DNA from: Bradyrhizobium sp. ISRA430
GTDB taxonomy: Bacteria > Pseudomonadota > Alphaproteobacteria > Rhizobiales > Xanthobacteraceae
DNA length: 64,000 bases
Reading direction: 5' to 3'
Assembly: GCF_029909975.1 (NCBI RefSeq)
Contig: NZ_CP094516.1
Location: 496,001 to 560,000 of the forward strand
Below, piece by piece: positions 1-9,730 of this stretch. A model generated the notes under the pieces. The model had not been told where the DNA came from, did no database searches, and was given only the letters and a program-made list of their open reading frames with translations. The position numbers and the translations under genes were made by a program. Each line of letters begins with the position of its first letter. The first letter of the stretch is position 1.

Positions 1-879
1 CCGGTAGTAGAGGTCTTCGCGAAACTCCTTCGCCGCGACGAGTTTGGCAAGATCGCGATGGGTGGCAGTGATGACGCGCGCGGTGGTGCGCACCGGCTTG
101 CCACCCACGGGGGTAACGACCTGCTCTTGCAGGGCGCGCAGGATTTTCGCCTGCATGGCAAGCGGCATGTCGCCGATCTCGTCGAGGAACAGCGTGCCAT
201 TGCCGGCGTCGCGAAACGCGCCGGCCCGGTCTGCGGTCGCGCCTGTGAAGGAGCCCCTCACATGGCCGAACAATTCGCTCTCGAGCAGGTCTTCGGGAAT
301 GGCCGCGCAATTGACCGCGACGAACGGATCATCCTTGCGCTTGCCGTAGATGTGGAGTGCGCGAGCCACCAGCTCCTTGCCGGTGCCGGTTTCACCATGG
401 ATCAAGACGATCGCATCGCTGTCGGCAGCGAGCCCAATCGCCTTCTGGACGCTGCGCATCGCCTCGCTCGATCCGATCAAGCTGTCGCCGGCCTCGCGCG
501 CGGGTACCAGGATCGAATGCGCGCGTTCGGGCAGGCGCTTCAGTAGCGCCTTCAGCTCCTCGCGGCCGATCGGCTTGCTGAGATGATCGAAGGCGCCGAG
601 CCTCATGGCTTCGATCGTGTTCGCGGCGCTGGCAAACGCCGTCAGCACCACGACCGGCGGCGCATCGCGTTCCGACCGGATTCGACGCAGCACCTCGATG
701 CCATCCATGCCGCCGGGCATGCGCAGATCGAGCAGCACGGCGTCGACGTCGTCGCTGAGCGCGGCAAGGCCCTCCCGGCCGGACGCCGCCAGGCGAGAGG
801 TATGGCCAAGGTCGGTCAGCGCTTCGGCAAGACCCTCGCGCAGCGCCGCATCGTCATCGACAATCAGGATGATCGCCAT
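1..879 (-). CDS. Sigma-54-dependent response regulator, NtrC/DctD type (3' end outside window)
   Basis: Reading the minus strand from the ATG at 879 gives 293 residues that run off the left edge. Residues 1-115 form a receiver domain (start MAIILIVDDD, phosphoacceptor Asp in the VLLDLRMPGG context, conserved Lys in LSKPIG). A sigma-54 AAA+ domain follows, with Walker A GETGTGKE, the GSFTGA loop that contacts sigma-54, and Walker B FLDEIGDM. The visible part stops at FREDLYYR, inside the AAA+ domain, so the Fis-type DNA-binding domain is outside. It overlaps the 3' end of the upstream histidine kinase gene by 16 bases, so the two are translationally coupled and probably form a two-component pair. 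The target promoters and signal are not visible; DctD-like C4-dicarboxylate control is one possibility only. Confidence 0.93.
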   Translation of the reverse strand, partial: MAIILIVDDDAALREGLAEALTDLGHTSRLAASGREGLAALSDDVDAVLLDLRMPGGMDGIEVLRRIRSERDAPPVVVLTAFASAANTIEAMRLGAFDHLSKPIGREELKALLKRLPERAHSILVPAREAGDSLIGSSEAMRSVQKAIGLAADSDAIVLIHGETGTGKELVARALHIYGKRKDDPFVAVNCAAIPEDLLESELFGHVRGSFTGATADRAGAFRDAGNGTLFLDEIGDMPLAMQAKILRALQEQVVTPVGGKPVRTTARVITATHRDLAKLVAAKEFREDLYYR

Positions 880-2318
880 GGCACCTCGATCTCGAACGTC
901 GCGCCGCGTGGGGCCGGCACGAGCCGTGCTTCGCCGTCATGATTTCGCGCGATCTCGCGCACGATGGCAAGACCGAGCCCGGTGCCGTCCGGCCGTCCGG
1001 TGACGAACGGTTCGAACAGGTGTTCGCGCAGCTCGGCGGAAATGCCGGCACCGGTATCGGCAACCCGCAGCACCAGGCTGCCATCCCGGCGGCGGGCGTC
1101 GACCGCCACGATGCCTCCGGGCGGGCAGTTCTGGATGGCGTTGAGGATCAGATTGTCCAACGCGCGCTGCATCTGGAAGGGGTCGAACCGTGGCAACTCC
1201 CGGCACGCGCCTTCTGTTCCCGCCGTTATGATCAGGTCCTTGGCGGCCGCGAGCTCGCGATGGGCGTCCAACGTCCTTTGGATGAAGGACGCAAGATCGA
1301 CGTCCGTGAGCTTCGGCTCGTGCACCTGGGTCATATCCAGCAAATCCCGCAACAGAAGATCGAGCCGGTCAACCTGTTGCAGGATGGTGCTGAGAGCCGC
1401 GTTGCTGCGTGAGCCGTCAGCGACGGCGAGCGCGTTCTCGGCCTTCAAGCGCATTGCTGCGATCGGATTGCGAATTTCATGCGCAAGGCCGGCCGATAGG
1501 CGGCCGAGCGCGGCGAGCCGCTCGGCGCTCGCGGCGCGCCGGCGCTCGAGCGAGAGACGCTCGCCGGTCGCATTCAAGGCATCCACCAGCCGATCGAGCT
1601 CGGGCGTGCCGGTACGCGCCAGCTTCGGCAGGTCGACCAGACCGTCCCGCCGGTGGTCAAGCTCGCTCTCGATCAGCGCGATGTTGCGCGACCACGTGTA
1701 GAGCAGTCGGGCGAGCCAGAGGGCCGATCCGAAGATCGTCAGGGCCAGAAGCATGAGGCCAGCCAGCAATTGCGTGTATGCGGGTCCCTGCGCGGTGAAG
1801 ACCCGCGTCATGGTCCAGCCGGTGGCGCCTTGCAACGGGCCGCGCAGCGGGCACGCATGCACGATGAGGACCTGGGATCGGCCGGCTTGCTGGATCGATG
1901 CGGGGCGCCCGGAGCGCAAGGCCTCGGAGTTGACCTCGCGAATGGTGTACTGCTCGGCTGCCGGCAGATCGGTCTTCGGGCCGGTCCCTTCGTAGGTCGG
2001 AAATGCGTAGGCAAGCGAGCCGGCGTCGGCTTGCCAGATTCCGCCTTCCACACCGGCCGCGCCGGCGAGAGCGGTCTGGGTCACACCGGTCAGCTCGCCT
2101 TTGAGCCGATCGTCGATCGGCCCGCCAGACCAGCCCGCGACGAAGAATTGATAGCGGTCGGCGAGATCGCGGCAGGCGCGGGCGACGAGTTCCTCGGACC
2201 GCGCCAGGCGCGCATTGGCGGTCTGCTGAAATGACTCGAACAGCAGGTAACCGGTCGCAATGCCGGAGACGACCAGCATGATCCACAGAGCCAGCAGTCG
2301 GAAACGAAGAGAGCGCAT
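864..2318 (-). CDS. Membrane sensor histidine kinase partnered with the NtrC-type regulator
   Basis: The 484-aa protein has a transmembrane segment at about residues 7-28, a periplasmic sensor of about 150 residues, and a second transmembrane segment at about 184-207. A short linker leads to the HisKA dimerisation domain, with the autophosphorylated His at about 280 in GLAHEIRNP. The C-terminus is an HATPase_c domain with an N-box (NLILNAIQN), a G1 box (VADTGAG) and a GTGLGLAIV box. This is the DctB/NtrB-like layout for activating a sigma-54 response regulator. The gene is followed directly by, and overlaps, the regulator gene, so the kinase most likely phosphorylates that regulator. The ligand cannot be read from the periplasmic domain. 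Confidence 0.9.
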   Translation of the reverse strand: MRSLRFRLLALWIMLVVSGIATGYLLFESFQQTANARLARSEELVARACRDLADRYQFFVAGWSGGPIDDRLKGELTGVTQTALAGAAGVEGGIWQADAGSLAYAFPTYEGTGPKTDLPAAEQYTIREVNSEALRSGRPASIQQAGRSQVLIVHACPLRGPLQGATGWTMTRVFTAQGPAYTQLLAGLMLLALTIFGSALWLARLLYTWSRNIALIESELDHRRDGLVDLPKLARTGTPELDRLVDALNATGERLSLERRRAASAERLAALGRLSAGLAHEIRNPIAAMRLKAENALAVADGSRSNAALSTILQQVDRLDLLLRDLLDMTQVHEPKLTDVDLASFIQRTLDAHRELAAAKDLIITAGTEGACRELPRFDPFQMQRALDNLILNAIQNCPPGGIVAVDARRRDGSLVLRVADTGAGISAELREHLFEPFVTGRPDGTGLGLAIVREIARNHDGEARLVPAPRGATFEIEVPWRSS

Positions 2319-2353
2319 TGCTGCGTCCTGTGACTTGTCGCCTGATCAATACC

Positions 2354-2794
2354 TCAAAATTTTATCGCCAGCAGCACCGCGCTGGCGCCGATCATGGCGA
2401 TGCCGAGCCAGCCCTGCGAGGTCGGGCGCTCGCCGAGAAAGGCGAAGGCGAAGAGGGCAACCAGGACGACGCTGAGTTTGTCGATCGGCGCCACCAGCGT
2501 CGCGGGACCGAGCTTCAGCGCACGGAAATAGCAGAGCCAGGACGCGCCGGTCGCAAGTCCCGACAGCACCAGGAATAGCCAGGTCTTCGACGAGATCGCC
2601 GAGGGCACGGCAAACTGGCTGGTGAGGAACAGCAGCACGGAGAAGGCGAGCAGCACCACGATGGTGCGGATGAAGGTCGCCAGATCCGGATTGATGTTCT
2701 CGACGCCGACTTTGGCAAAGATCGCGGTCAACGCGGCAAAGCAGGCCGACAGAAACGCCCAGGTCTGCCAGGCGGAGAGGAGGGCGGGTTTCAC
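2354..2794 (-). CDS. EamA/DMT-family inner-membrane permease, single-repeat size
   Basis: This 146-aa protein is nearly all hydrophobic, with four to five membrane helices. It resembles one EamA repeat: a conserved FAKVGVENI segment after the first helix and the closing LGERPTSQGWLGIAMIGASAV pattern split across its end. Classic DMT exporters have two such repeats (about 300 aa), so this half-size form probably works as a dimer, as known for small EamA proteins. It lies 35 bases upstream of the histidine kinase on the same strand and could share its transcript. The substrate is unknown. Confidence 0.8.
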   Translation of the reverse strand: MKPALLSAWQTWAFLSACFAALTAIFAKVGVENINPDLATFIRTIVVLLAFSVLLFLTSQFAVPSAISSKTWLFLVLSGLATGASWLCYFRALKLGPATLVAPIDKLSVVLVALFAFAFLGERPTSQGWLGIAMIGASAVLLAIKF

Positions 2795-2860
2795 GGGTGG
2801 GTATCCGATGCGGTGGCTGTTCAGCGGTCGTTATGCGGATGACTGCAGCCTAAACTCAGG

Positions 2861-2998
2861 TGTCGTCCCGGCGAAGGCCGGGACCCATACCGCGGAATCT
2901 CCCTTGAGGCACGCGCGTCGTCGTTTTCGCCAAACACAATCCTGTGGTTATGGGGTCCCCGGCCCCCGTGCGCAATTGCGCACTAGGCCGGGACGACA
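2861..2998. repeat. Palindromic intergenic repeat with 12-bp inverted ends
   Basis: The element begins with TGTCGTCCCGGC and ends with the exact reverse complement GCCGGGACGACA. Nested inside the left end is a hairpin (GTCCCGGC and GCCGGGAC around a short loop). It fills the gap between the EamA gene and the hybrid kinase. This type of short non-coding palindrome is common between Bradyrhizobium genes; other families of it occur elsewhere in this window. Confidence 0.75.
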
Positions 2999-3010
2999 TT
3001 GGGGCTGCAC

Positions 3011-5488
3011 TCACCGCACAACCGACAGCTTCTCCGTGATCGCCTTGCGCAGGATCCGCGACAGCGCTTCCACCGAATACGGCTTCTGGATCAGCTCGAA
3101 ACCGCGGTGGGCGTTTTCGGCGAGCACATTGCTGTAGCCGCTCGTGAGCACGACGGGCAGGCCCGGATAGCGCTCGCGGATGATGCCGGCGAGCTCGACG
3201 CCGTTCATCCCGGGCATGATGACGTCGGAGAAGACGAGGTCGACGGCGAATTCGTTCTCGTTGAGGATTGCCAGCGCCGCATTGGCGTTGGCGACGCGGC
3301 GTACGACATAGCCGAGGTCTTCGAGGAGCTCGGTGGAGAAACGGCCGACATCGTCATTGTCCTCGACCACGAGCACGCGGTAACCGCGCCCAGTGGTTGC
3401 GGCCTCGCTGGTCAGTGCTGCGGCTTCCCTCTCCCCGGCAGGGCTCTGCGCCTGCGGCAGATAGATGGTGAAGGTCGCGCCGTGGCCTTGCGTGCTCGTC
3501 ACCTCGATGTCGCCTTCGGACTGCTTTGCGAAGCCGAAGGCCTGGCTCAGGCCAAGCCCGGTGCCCTTGCCGACCTCCTTGGTGGTGAAGAACGGCTCGA
3601 AGATGGCGTCGATGTTTTCCGGCGCGATGCCGCTGCCGGTGTCCGACACCGAGATCGCGACGTAGTCCCCGCCGCGCGCCGATTGCGCGCGCAGGCTCGG
3701 AATGCCCAAGACCTTCCGGACCGCGATGGTGAGGCGGCCTTCGTCATCCATTGCATCGCGGGCATTGATCGCAAGGTTGATCAGTGCGATCTCGAACTGG
3801 GCGATGTCGGCCACGGTGAAGCAGTCGGCGTCCGTGATCTCCACCGCGATCTCGATGCGGCCGCCGACCAGCGGCCGGACAAGCTGCGCCACGCTCTCGA
3901 CCTGGCTGCCGACATTGAAGATCTGCGGCTTCAGCGGCTGCCGGCGGGCAAAGGCCAGGAGCTGGGCGGTCAGCTTGGAGGCGCGCTCGACGGTCTCGGA
4001 GATCGCATCGACATAGCGGCGGCGGCGCTCCTCCGGCAGCTCGCGGCGGCGCAGGAAGTCGGTCGCGGATCGGATAATGGTGAGGAGGTTGTTGAAGTCG
4101 TGCGCGACGCCGCCGGTGAGCTGGCCGATTGCCTCCATCTTCTGCGACTGTCGCAGCGCCTCCTCGCCGCGCCGCCGCTCGGTGATGTCGACGGCTTCCG
4201 GCACCGCACCGGAAATGTTGCCGTGGCGGTCGAGCACGGGGCGCATGCCGAACTCGAAATCGCGCTCGCCGACGGGAAGACGCAGGCGCATCTCCAGTCG
4301 TACGGCTTCGCCTTTGAGCACGGTGTCGAAGGCCTCGCGCACGATGGTGCTCATGCCCTCCGTGGCGGTGAACCAGGGCGTCTCCCAGAACGGCTTGCCG
4401 ATCATATCGCGTACCTCGGCGCGGATGCCGTCGAGCGCAGTCCGGTTGGCGTAAACCAGCTCGCCTTTGAGATTGACCAGCCCCTGATACTGGTTGCTCG
4501 TCTCCAGGATCGCGCGCAGCCGCGCCTCGTTGGACTCGAGCTCTGCGGTGCGCTCGGTGATGCGCTCTTCGAGCGTCTCGTTCAGCCGCCTCAGCTCGAT
4601 CTCGGCCTGCTTGGCCGCGGTGATGTCGTGGGCGACGCCGATGAAGCCGATGTGCTTGCCGGTCGGATCCCAGCGCGGCTGGGATTCCGAGCGCAGCCAG
4701 CGCCACTCGCCATTGGCATTCTTGTAGCGCGCTTCCAGCACGAAGGGCTTGAGCGACGCCTCGCCCTGGACCGATTGCTGCAGCACGCGCGGCAGGTCGT
4801 CCGGATGCAGCACCTTGCGCCAGTCGAAATCAATGGCTTGGTCGTAGGGCAGGCCGACGAAATCGACATAGGCCTGGTTCGCGAAGGAGCGCTTGCGGTC
4901 GAGCTTGGTCACCCAGATCGGCACCGGCGCGCTGTCGGCGATCAGCCGAAAGCGCTCCTCGCTCTCGCGCAATGTGGCCTGGGCCAGCATTTGGTCGGTG
5001 ACGTCGAGGTCGGCGCCGACCAGCCGCACCGCGCGGCCGCTCGCATCGCGGTCGATCTTGCCGACAACACGGATCCAGCGCACCTCGCCGTCGTTGGGGC
5101 GGATGATGCGGTACGTGTCGGAATAATCGTCGCTCTCGCTCTTGAGGGTGCCGAACAGCCGCTTGATCGTGCGCTCGCGATCGTCGGGATGGATTCGCTG
5201 CTTCCAGTCGCCATAGGTCTCGTTGGCTGACTCGGGCGGCAGACCGTGGATCAGGAGATATTCGGGCGTACGCCGGTTCTTGACGCCGTCGCGGAAGTCA
5301 ATCTCAAGCCCGCCGACGCCGGCGATGCGCTGGATCCGCGCGAGCTCCGCCTCGCGCTCCTGGAGCGCACGATAGGCGTTGTCGCGCTCGCGCGCGATCT
5401 CCTCCAGGTGCTGGCGCAGCCTTTCGGCGGCGATGGTCTCGGGCAAGGTGTCGTTCAAGGCGTTGGCCGTTGTGATGCGGGTGCGCAC
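3011..5488 (-). CDS. Hybrid histidine kinase with multiple PAS domains and C-terminal receiver
   Basis: The 825-aa cytosolic protein has no membrane helix. An N-terminal coiled coil (about 20-55) is followed by three PAS/PAC units at about 55-165, 175-290 and 325-440. The HisKA His is at about 463 in GGVAHDFNNLL, then comes an HATPase_c domain ending in a GTGLGLSQ box. The C-terminus, from about residue 700, is a receiver domain (VLVVEDNDD; Asp in VFSDVIMPGMNG; Lys in IQKPYS). The HisKA/HATPase type with AHDFNNLL is typical of PAS-rich soluble hybrid kinases that lack an obvious partner. No HPt protein or output regulator gene is adjacent, so the pathway downstream is unknown. It resembles the shorter hybrid kinase at 9731-11251 from the kinase core onwards. 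Confidence 0.9.
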   Translation of the reverse strand: MRTRITTANALNDTLPETIAAERLRQHLEEIARERDNAYRALQEREAELARIQRIAGVGGLEIDFRDGVKNRRTPEYLLIHGLPPESANETYGDWKQRIHPDDRERTIKRLFGTLKSESDDYSDTYRIIRPNDGEVRWIRVVGKIDRDASGRAVRLVGADLDVTDQMLAQATLRESEERFRLIADSAPVPIWVTKLDRKRSFANQAYVDFVGLPYDQAIDFDWRKVLHPDDLPRVLQQSVQGEASLKPFVLEARYKNANGEWRWLRSESQPRWDPTGKHIGFIGVAHDITAAKQAEIELRRLNETLEERITERTAELESNEARLRAILETSNQYQGLVNLKGELVYANRTALDGIRAEVRDMIGKPFWETPWFTATEGMSTIVREAFDTVLKGEAVRLEMRLRLPVGERDFEFGMRPVLDRHGNISGAVPEAVDITERRRGEEALRQSQKMEAIGQLTGGVAHDFNNLLTIIRSATDFLRRRELPEERRRRYVDAISETVERASKLTAQLLAFARRQPLKPQIFNVGSQVESVAQLVRPLVGGRIEIAVEITDADCFTVADIAQFEIALINLAINARDAMDDEGRLTIAVRKVLGIPSLRAQSARGGDYVAISVSDTGSGIAPENIDAIFEPFFTTKEVGKGTGLGLSQAFGFAKQSEGDIEVTSTQGHGATFTIYLPQAQSPAGEREAAALTSEAATTGRGYRVLVVEDNDDVGRFSTELLEDLGYVVRRVANANAALAILNENEFAVDLVFSDVIMPGMNGVELAGIIRERYPGLPVVLTSGYSNVLAENAHRGFELIQKPYSVEALSRILRKAITEKLSVVR

Positions 5489-5728
5489 GTGCCGGGCCGA
5501 TCTTCACACAGACGGGGCGGGATGACCATTGCTCAATGGGAGAGTGCTTAAGGAAAGGATCCGTCGCTGTCGGCGTATCGTGACGTCAGATGGGGAAGGC
5601 ATGAACGGCCGGCAACGCCGTGTTTGGCAATTTGTTCCGGAGACCGGAACGATCGGGCCTTCGGATGCGTCGTCGCGGGACGCAACAAGCGCGCTCTCGC
5701 AAGACTTCGTTTCAGGAGAGGCTAAATC

Positions 5729-6170
5729 TTGAAGCTCTCTGTCAGGCCTGCGGCAACATCCTCTATTTCGAGAACCGGCCATCGGGGTCGCCTTGGCGCG
5801 CCGCCGGACGGGCAGCAGACCCATGTGTCGGCCTACGCGACGATGCACCCCTGGGAGGACTTTGCTGAGACCTTGGCGAACGATCTCCACTTCGTCGACA
5901 CGCTGGAGATGGCTGCGGAATTCGGCATGGAGGTGCGCCCCCAGGTCGACCGCGACGGGGGTTAACGGCGCCATCCGCTTCACCCCCTATGAGGCCAGAG
6001 ACGTCCAGGCGCTCGTCAGCGCATGGCTGCCCTTCTTCGCCATCAACAGCGTCAACCGGACAATCGGCCTGTGCGACCTCTATCCCTTCATCCTGTCGCC
6101 TGCGGTGGTCGCCAAACGCGGCTTTGTGAATAGCCTCGTGCGGGGCATGGCCACGGCCGGGAAGCCATAG
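5729..6170 (+). pseudogene. Remnant of a putative zinc-ribbon metallopeptidase (Peptidase_Mx-like)
   Basis: Pieces of a recognisable family survive in different frames. The start region encodes a zinc-ribbon half, CQACGNILYFEN, which in full-length members is followed by a second Cys pair. The next recognisable piece is a C-terminal block, MHPWEDFAETLANDLHFVDTLE, reached after only a short stretch, so the central catalytic HExxH region is deleted. A stop after QVDRDGG and a frame change precede the last piece, LNRS-type AINSVNRTIGLCDLYPF, ending at 6170. A GGAG-like site (aggagagg) precedes the TTG at 5729. The family assignment rests on memory of the conserved C-terminal block; loss of function is clear. 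The preceding 240 bases (5489-5728) show nothing recognisable. Confidence 0.7.
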
Positions 6171-6349
6171 GGGCGGTCCGCAAGACCTCGCCGGGCCCCG
6201 TTCGGTCTTGCGCTGGTACGCCAGGGGCGCGGATTTAGACCGTTGCCTCCGGCCCATTTTGCTGTACCACGACAGGCATACGGCCCGTCCCGACCGGCCC
6301 GCCACCGGCCAGGGAGGGGTCCCGCCCAAGGACGAAGCTCAAGAAGAAC

Positions 6350-8365
6350 ATGTTCAAACGCATTCTGATCGCCAATCGCGGCGAAATCGCCTGCCGGGTC
6401 ATCAAGACTGCCCGCCGGATGGGAATTCAGACGGTTGCGGTCTACTCCGAGGCCGACCGCGATGCCCTCCATGTCGAGATGGCCGACGAGGCGGTGCTGA
6501 TCGGCCCGCCGGCTGCGGCCGAGAGCTACCTGGTGATCGACAAGATCGTGGACGCCTGCCGCAAGACCGGCGCGGAAGCGGTGCACCCCGGCTACGGCTT
6601 TCTGTCCGAGCGCGAGGCGTTTCCGCGCGCACTGAAGGAAGCCGGCCTCGTCTTCATCGGCCCGAATCCCGACGCGATCGCGGCGATGGGCGACAAGATC
6701 GAGTCCAAGAAGGCCGCGGCGAAGGCCAAGGTTTCCACCGTGCCCGGCTATCTCGGCGTCATCGAGGACGACCGGCACGCGGTGCGCATCGCCGACGAGA
6801 TCGGCTATCCGGTGATGATCAAGGCCTCCGCCGGCGGCGGCGGCAAAGGCATGCGCATCGCGCATTCGAAGGCCGAGGTCGCCGAGGGCTTCAACCTGGC
6901 CAAGGCCGAGGCCAAGGCCTCGTTCGGCGACGATCGCGTTTTCGTCGAAAAATTCATCGTCGATCCCCGCCACATCGAGATCCAGGTGCTGGGCGACAAG
7001 CATGGCAACGTGATCCATCTCGGCGAGCGCGAATGCTCGATCCAGCGCCGCAACCAGAAGGTCATCGAGGAGGCGCCGTCGCCGCTGCTCGACGAAGCCA
7101 CCCGCCGCAAGATGGGCGAGCAGGCGGTCGCGCTGGCGAAAGCCGTGAATTACGACTCGGCCGGCACGGTCGAGTTCGTCGCCGGGCAGGACAAGAGCTT
7201 CTACTTCCTGGAGATGAACACGCGCCTCCAGGTCGAGCATCCCGTCACCGAGCTCGTTACCGGCATCGATCTCGTCGAGCAGATGATCCGCGTCGCCGCC
7301 GGCGAGAAGCTCACCATCGCGCAGAAGGACGTCACTCTGACGGGCTGGGCGGTGGAATCGCGCCTCTATGCCGAAGATCCCTTCCGCAATTTCCTGCCCT
7401 CGATCGGGCGCTTGGTGAAATACCGGCCGCCAGCGGAAGCGAGCAGGGACGGCATTACCGTGCGCAACGACACCGGCGTGCAGGAGGGTGGCGAGATCTC
7501 GATCCACTACGATCCGATGATCGCCAAGCTCGTCACGCATGCGCCCTCGCGCGCCGCCGCGATCGAGGCACAGTCAACCGCGCTCGACGCCTTCTACGTC
7601 GATGGCATCCGCCACAACATCCCGTTCCTGTCGGCGTTGATGAGCCATCCGCGCTGGCGCGAGGGAAGGCTGTCGACTGGCTTCATCGCCGAGGAATTTC
7701 CGCGCGGCTTTGCGCCGCATGCGGCGGCGGGCGAGGTCGCCCGCCGGATCGCGGCGGTCGGCGCCGCCATCGATCACGTGTTAGGCGAGCGCAAGCGGCA
7801 GATCTCCGGGCAGCTCGGCGGCCGGATTGTGCAACGCGAGCGGCGCCGCGCGGTGTGGCTCGACCGTGACGAGATTCTGCTCGAGGTCGGCCGCGAGGGC
7901 GATGCCATCGTGGTGCGCTTCCTCGACGCCGAGGGCAAGGCCGGCAATGCGCATCTGTTGCAGTCGTCGTGGAAGCCGGGCGATCCGGTCTGGCAGGGCA
8001 CGATCGACGGCCACATCATCGCGGTGCAGGCGCGGCCCATTGCGAACGGCGTCCGCCTCGCGCACCAGGGCGTCGAGGTGCCGGTCTATGTCTGGACCGA
8101 AGCGGAAGCGGCCTCGGCGCGACTGATGCCGGTCGTCACGGCCTCCGATACCGGCAAGAAGCTGCTCTGTCCGATGCCCGGCCTCGTGGTCTCGATCGCG
8201 GTGACCGAGGGTCAGGAGGTCAAGGCCGGCGAGACGCTCGCGGTGGTCGAAGCCATGAAGATGCAGAACGTGCTGCGCGCCGAGCGCGACGGCACTGTGA
8301 AGAAGATCCATGCCAGCGCGGGCGCCACGCTCGCGGTGGACGCGCTGATTTTGGAGTTTGCGTAG
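6350..8365 (+). CDS. pccA: Acetyl/propionyl-CoA carboxylase alpha subunit (biotin carboxylase plus biotin carrier)
   Basis: The 671-aa protein starts with a biotin carboxylase domain (MFKRILIANRGEIACRV; glycine-rich ATP loop KASAGGGGKGM; active-site region MNTRLQVEHPVTE). A linking BT-like region of about 100 residues follows, then a C-terminal biotinyl-carrier domain with the biotinylated Lys at about 637 in EAMKMQN. Length and order match PccA-type subunits, which carboxylate biotin for a separate carboxyltransferase (PccB) to make methylmalonyl-CoA from propionyl-CoA. No beta subunit gene lies in the window. MccA or another acyl-CoA carboxylase alpha subunit is the alternative; propionyl-CoA is favoured from the overall form typical of rhizobia. 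Confidence 0.88.
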   Translation: MFKRILIANRGEIACRVIKTARRMGIQTVAVYSEADRDALHVEMADEAVLIGPPAAAESYLVIDKIVDACRKTGAEAVHPGYGFLSEREAFPRALKEAGLVFIGPNPDAIAAMGDKIESKKAAAKAKVSTVPGYLGVIEDDRHAVRIADEIGYPVMIKASAGGGGKGMRIAHSKAEVAEGFNLAKAEAKASFGDDRVFVEKFIVDPRHIEIQVLGDKHGNVIHLGERECSIQRRNQKVIEEAPSPLLDEATRRKMGEQAVALAKAVNYDSAGTVEFVAGQDKSFYFLEMNTRLQVEHPVTELVTGIDLVEQMIRVAAGEKLTIAQKDVTLTGWAVESRLYAEDPFRNFLPSIGRLVKYRPPAEASRDGITVRNDTGVQEGGEISIHYDPMIAKLVTHAPSRAAAIEAQSTALDAFYVDGIRHNIPFLSALMSHPRWREGRLSTGFIAEEFPRGFAPHAAAGEVARRIAAVGAAIDHVLGERKRQISGQLGGRIVQRERRRAVWLDRDEILLEVGREGDAIVVRFLDAEGKAGNAHLLQSSWKPGDPVWQGTIDGHIIAVQARPIANGVRLAHQGVEVPVYVWTEAEAASARLMPVVTASDTGKKLLCPMPGLVVSIAVTEGQEVKAGETLAVVEAMKMQNVLRAERDGTVKKIHASAGATLAVDALILEFA

Positions 8366-8402
8366 GGTGTGAGTGGGGCTCTCAGCCGGGCCCCACAAAC
8401 TT

Positions 8403-8482
8403 CGTCATTGCGAGCGCAGCGAAGCAATCCGGACTGCCGCCGCGGAAAGATTCTGGATTGCTTCGCTGCGCTCGCAATGACG
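8403..8482. repeat. Palindromic repeat with 28-bp perfect inverted arms
   Basis: The arm at 8403-8430 (CGTCATTGCGAGCGCAGCGA...) is exactly reverse complementary to 8455-8482, with a 24-base centre. Transcribed, it would form a very stable hairpin between pccA and the oxaloacetate decarboxylase gene. Copies or near-copies occur at 48101-48180 and 53709-53780. It may act as a terminator or mRNA-stability element; that role is inferred. Confidence 0.9.
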
Positions 8483-8522
8483 GAGTATGTTGCGGCTGCG
8501 TCGCGACAGTTGAGAGGGCACC

Positions 8523-9389
8523 ATGGCCTTTCGTTCCCGCCGCGAAAAACTGCGCTCCATACTGAAGGGCTCGGCCTGCATCCGCCCCGGCTCGGTCTAC
8601 GACGCGATCTCGATCCGGATCGCCGAGGATCTGGGCTTTCCGCTCGGCATGTTCGGCGGCTCGGTTGCCTCGCTCGCCGTGCTCGGCGATCCCGACATCG
8701 CGCTGATCACGCTGAACGAGCTCGCCGAGCAGATGCGGCGGATGTCCCGCGCGGCAAGGCTTCCGGTGCTGGTCGATGCCGACCATGGCTACGGCAATGC
8801 ACTCAACGTGCGGCGCACGGTGCAGGAGCTGGAGACCGCGGGCGCGGCCGGCCTCACCATCGAGGACACGTTGCTGCCGGCCGCTTTCGGCGAAGCCAGG
8901 ACGCAATTGATCCCGCTTGAGGAAGGTGTCGGCAAGATGAAGGCGGCACTGGACGGCCGCAGCGATCCCTCGCTCGTCATCATGGGCCGCACGGGGGCGG
9001 CCTCGATCACCTCGCTCGACGACACGATCCGCCGCGCGCAGGCCTATGAGGCTACTGGCGTCGACGCGCTGTTCTTCACCGGCATCAAGTCCCGCTCCGA
9101 GCTCGAAGCGATCGCGGCGGCAACGCGCCTGCCGATCGTGCTCGGCGGTGCGCCGGACGAGCTGAACACGCTCGACTATCTCGCCGGCCAGCGCGTGTGT
9201 ATCGCGCTCCAGGGCCACGCGCCGATCGCGGCTGCGACGCAAGCTGTCCATGACACGCTCAAGGCGCTGCGTGAGGGCACGCCGCCGAAAAACCTCAAAG
9301 GCCTCGCATCGTCGGACTTGACCGGCCGCGTGATGCGAGAGGCCGACATGAAGGCGCGTAGCGCCGAGTTCCTCGGACTGAAAAAATGA
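8523..9389 (+). CDS. Oxaloacetate decarboxylase, isocitrate lyase/PEP mutase superfamily
   Basis: The 288-aa protein has the phosphoenolpyruvate mutase/isocitrate lyase barrel signatures: the substrate-binding [17 protein letters not shown] segment, the Mg2+-binding [12 protein letters not shown] strand and the IEDTLLP motif. The typical isocitrate lyase catalytic KKCGH loop is absent, which fits the oxaloacetate decarboxylase branch characterised from Pseudomonas (converts oxaloacetate to pyruvate and CO2). The length matches that family. It overlaps the acylphosphatase gene by four bases (ATGA), so the two are an operon. A 2,3-dimethylmalate- or methylisocitrate-lyase-like activity is the main alternative. 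Confidence 0.85.
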   Translation: MAFRSRREKLRSILKGSACIRPGSVYDAISIRIAEDLGFPLGMFGGSVASLAVLGDPDIALITLNELAEQMRRMSRAARLPVLVDADHGYGNALNVRRTVQELETAGAAGLTIEDTLLPAAFGEARTQLIPLEEGVGKMKAALDGRSDPSLVIMGRTGAASITSLDDTIRRAQAYEATGVDALFFTGIKSRSELEAIAAATRLPIVLGGAPDELNTLDYLAGQRVCIALQGHAPIAAATQAVHDTLKALREGTPPKNLKGLASSDLTGRVMREADMKARSAEFLGLKK

Positions 9390-9685
9390 GCCGGGCAATT
9401 CTCCAGGTCACGATCCGCGGCCGCGTCCAGGGCGTCGGCTATCGTGCCTGGGTCGAGTACCAGGCTGTCACCAGCGGGCTCGAAGGCTGGGTCCGGAACC
9501 GGCGCGACGGCAGCGTCGAAGCGCTTTTTGCGGGCTCGCCGAAGCACGTCGCCGACATGATCGCGCTGTGCCGCCACGGTCCGCCGTCCTCGCGCGTCGA
9601 CAGCGTCACCAGCGAGACTGCCGGCACCGATGAGCTGAACCTGCGCAGGGCAGGGGAAGCGTTCTCGGTGCTGCCGACGGTGTAG
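9386..9685 (+). CDS. acyP: Acylphosphatase
   Basis: The 99-aa protein has the full acylphosphatase fold signature: [16 protein letters not shown], whose Arg binds the phosphate, followed by [15 protein letters not shown], whose Asn positions the attacking water. It hydrolyses acyl phosphates such as acetyl phosphate or carbamoyl phosphate. The start ATG overlaps the stop of the oxaloacetate decarboxylase gene (ATGA), so translation is coupled. Length and motifs are standard. Confidence 0.93.
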   Translation: MSRAILQVTIRGRVQGVGYRAWVEYQAVTSGLEGWVRNRRDGSVEALFAGSPKHVADMIALCRHGPPSSRVDSVTSETAGTDELNLRRAGEAFSVLPTV

Positions 9686-9730
9686 GTGCACTCCATCGCC
9701 CGCTTGCGGGGCGAGAAGAAGCAGCAGGCT

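Noticed and set aside
2999..5230. Long plus-strand frame (743 codons) opposite the hybrid kinase
   Set aside because: It is antisense to the kinase with matching motifs on the minus strand; the product is Arg/Ala/His-biased without any family pattern. A high-GC shadow.
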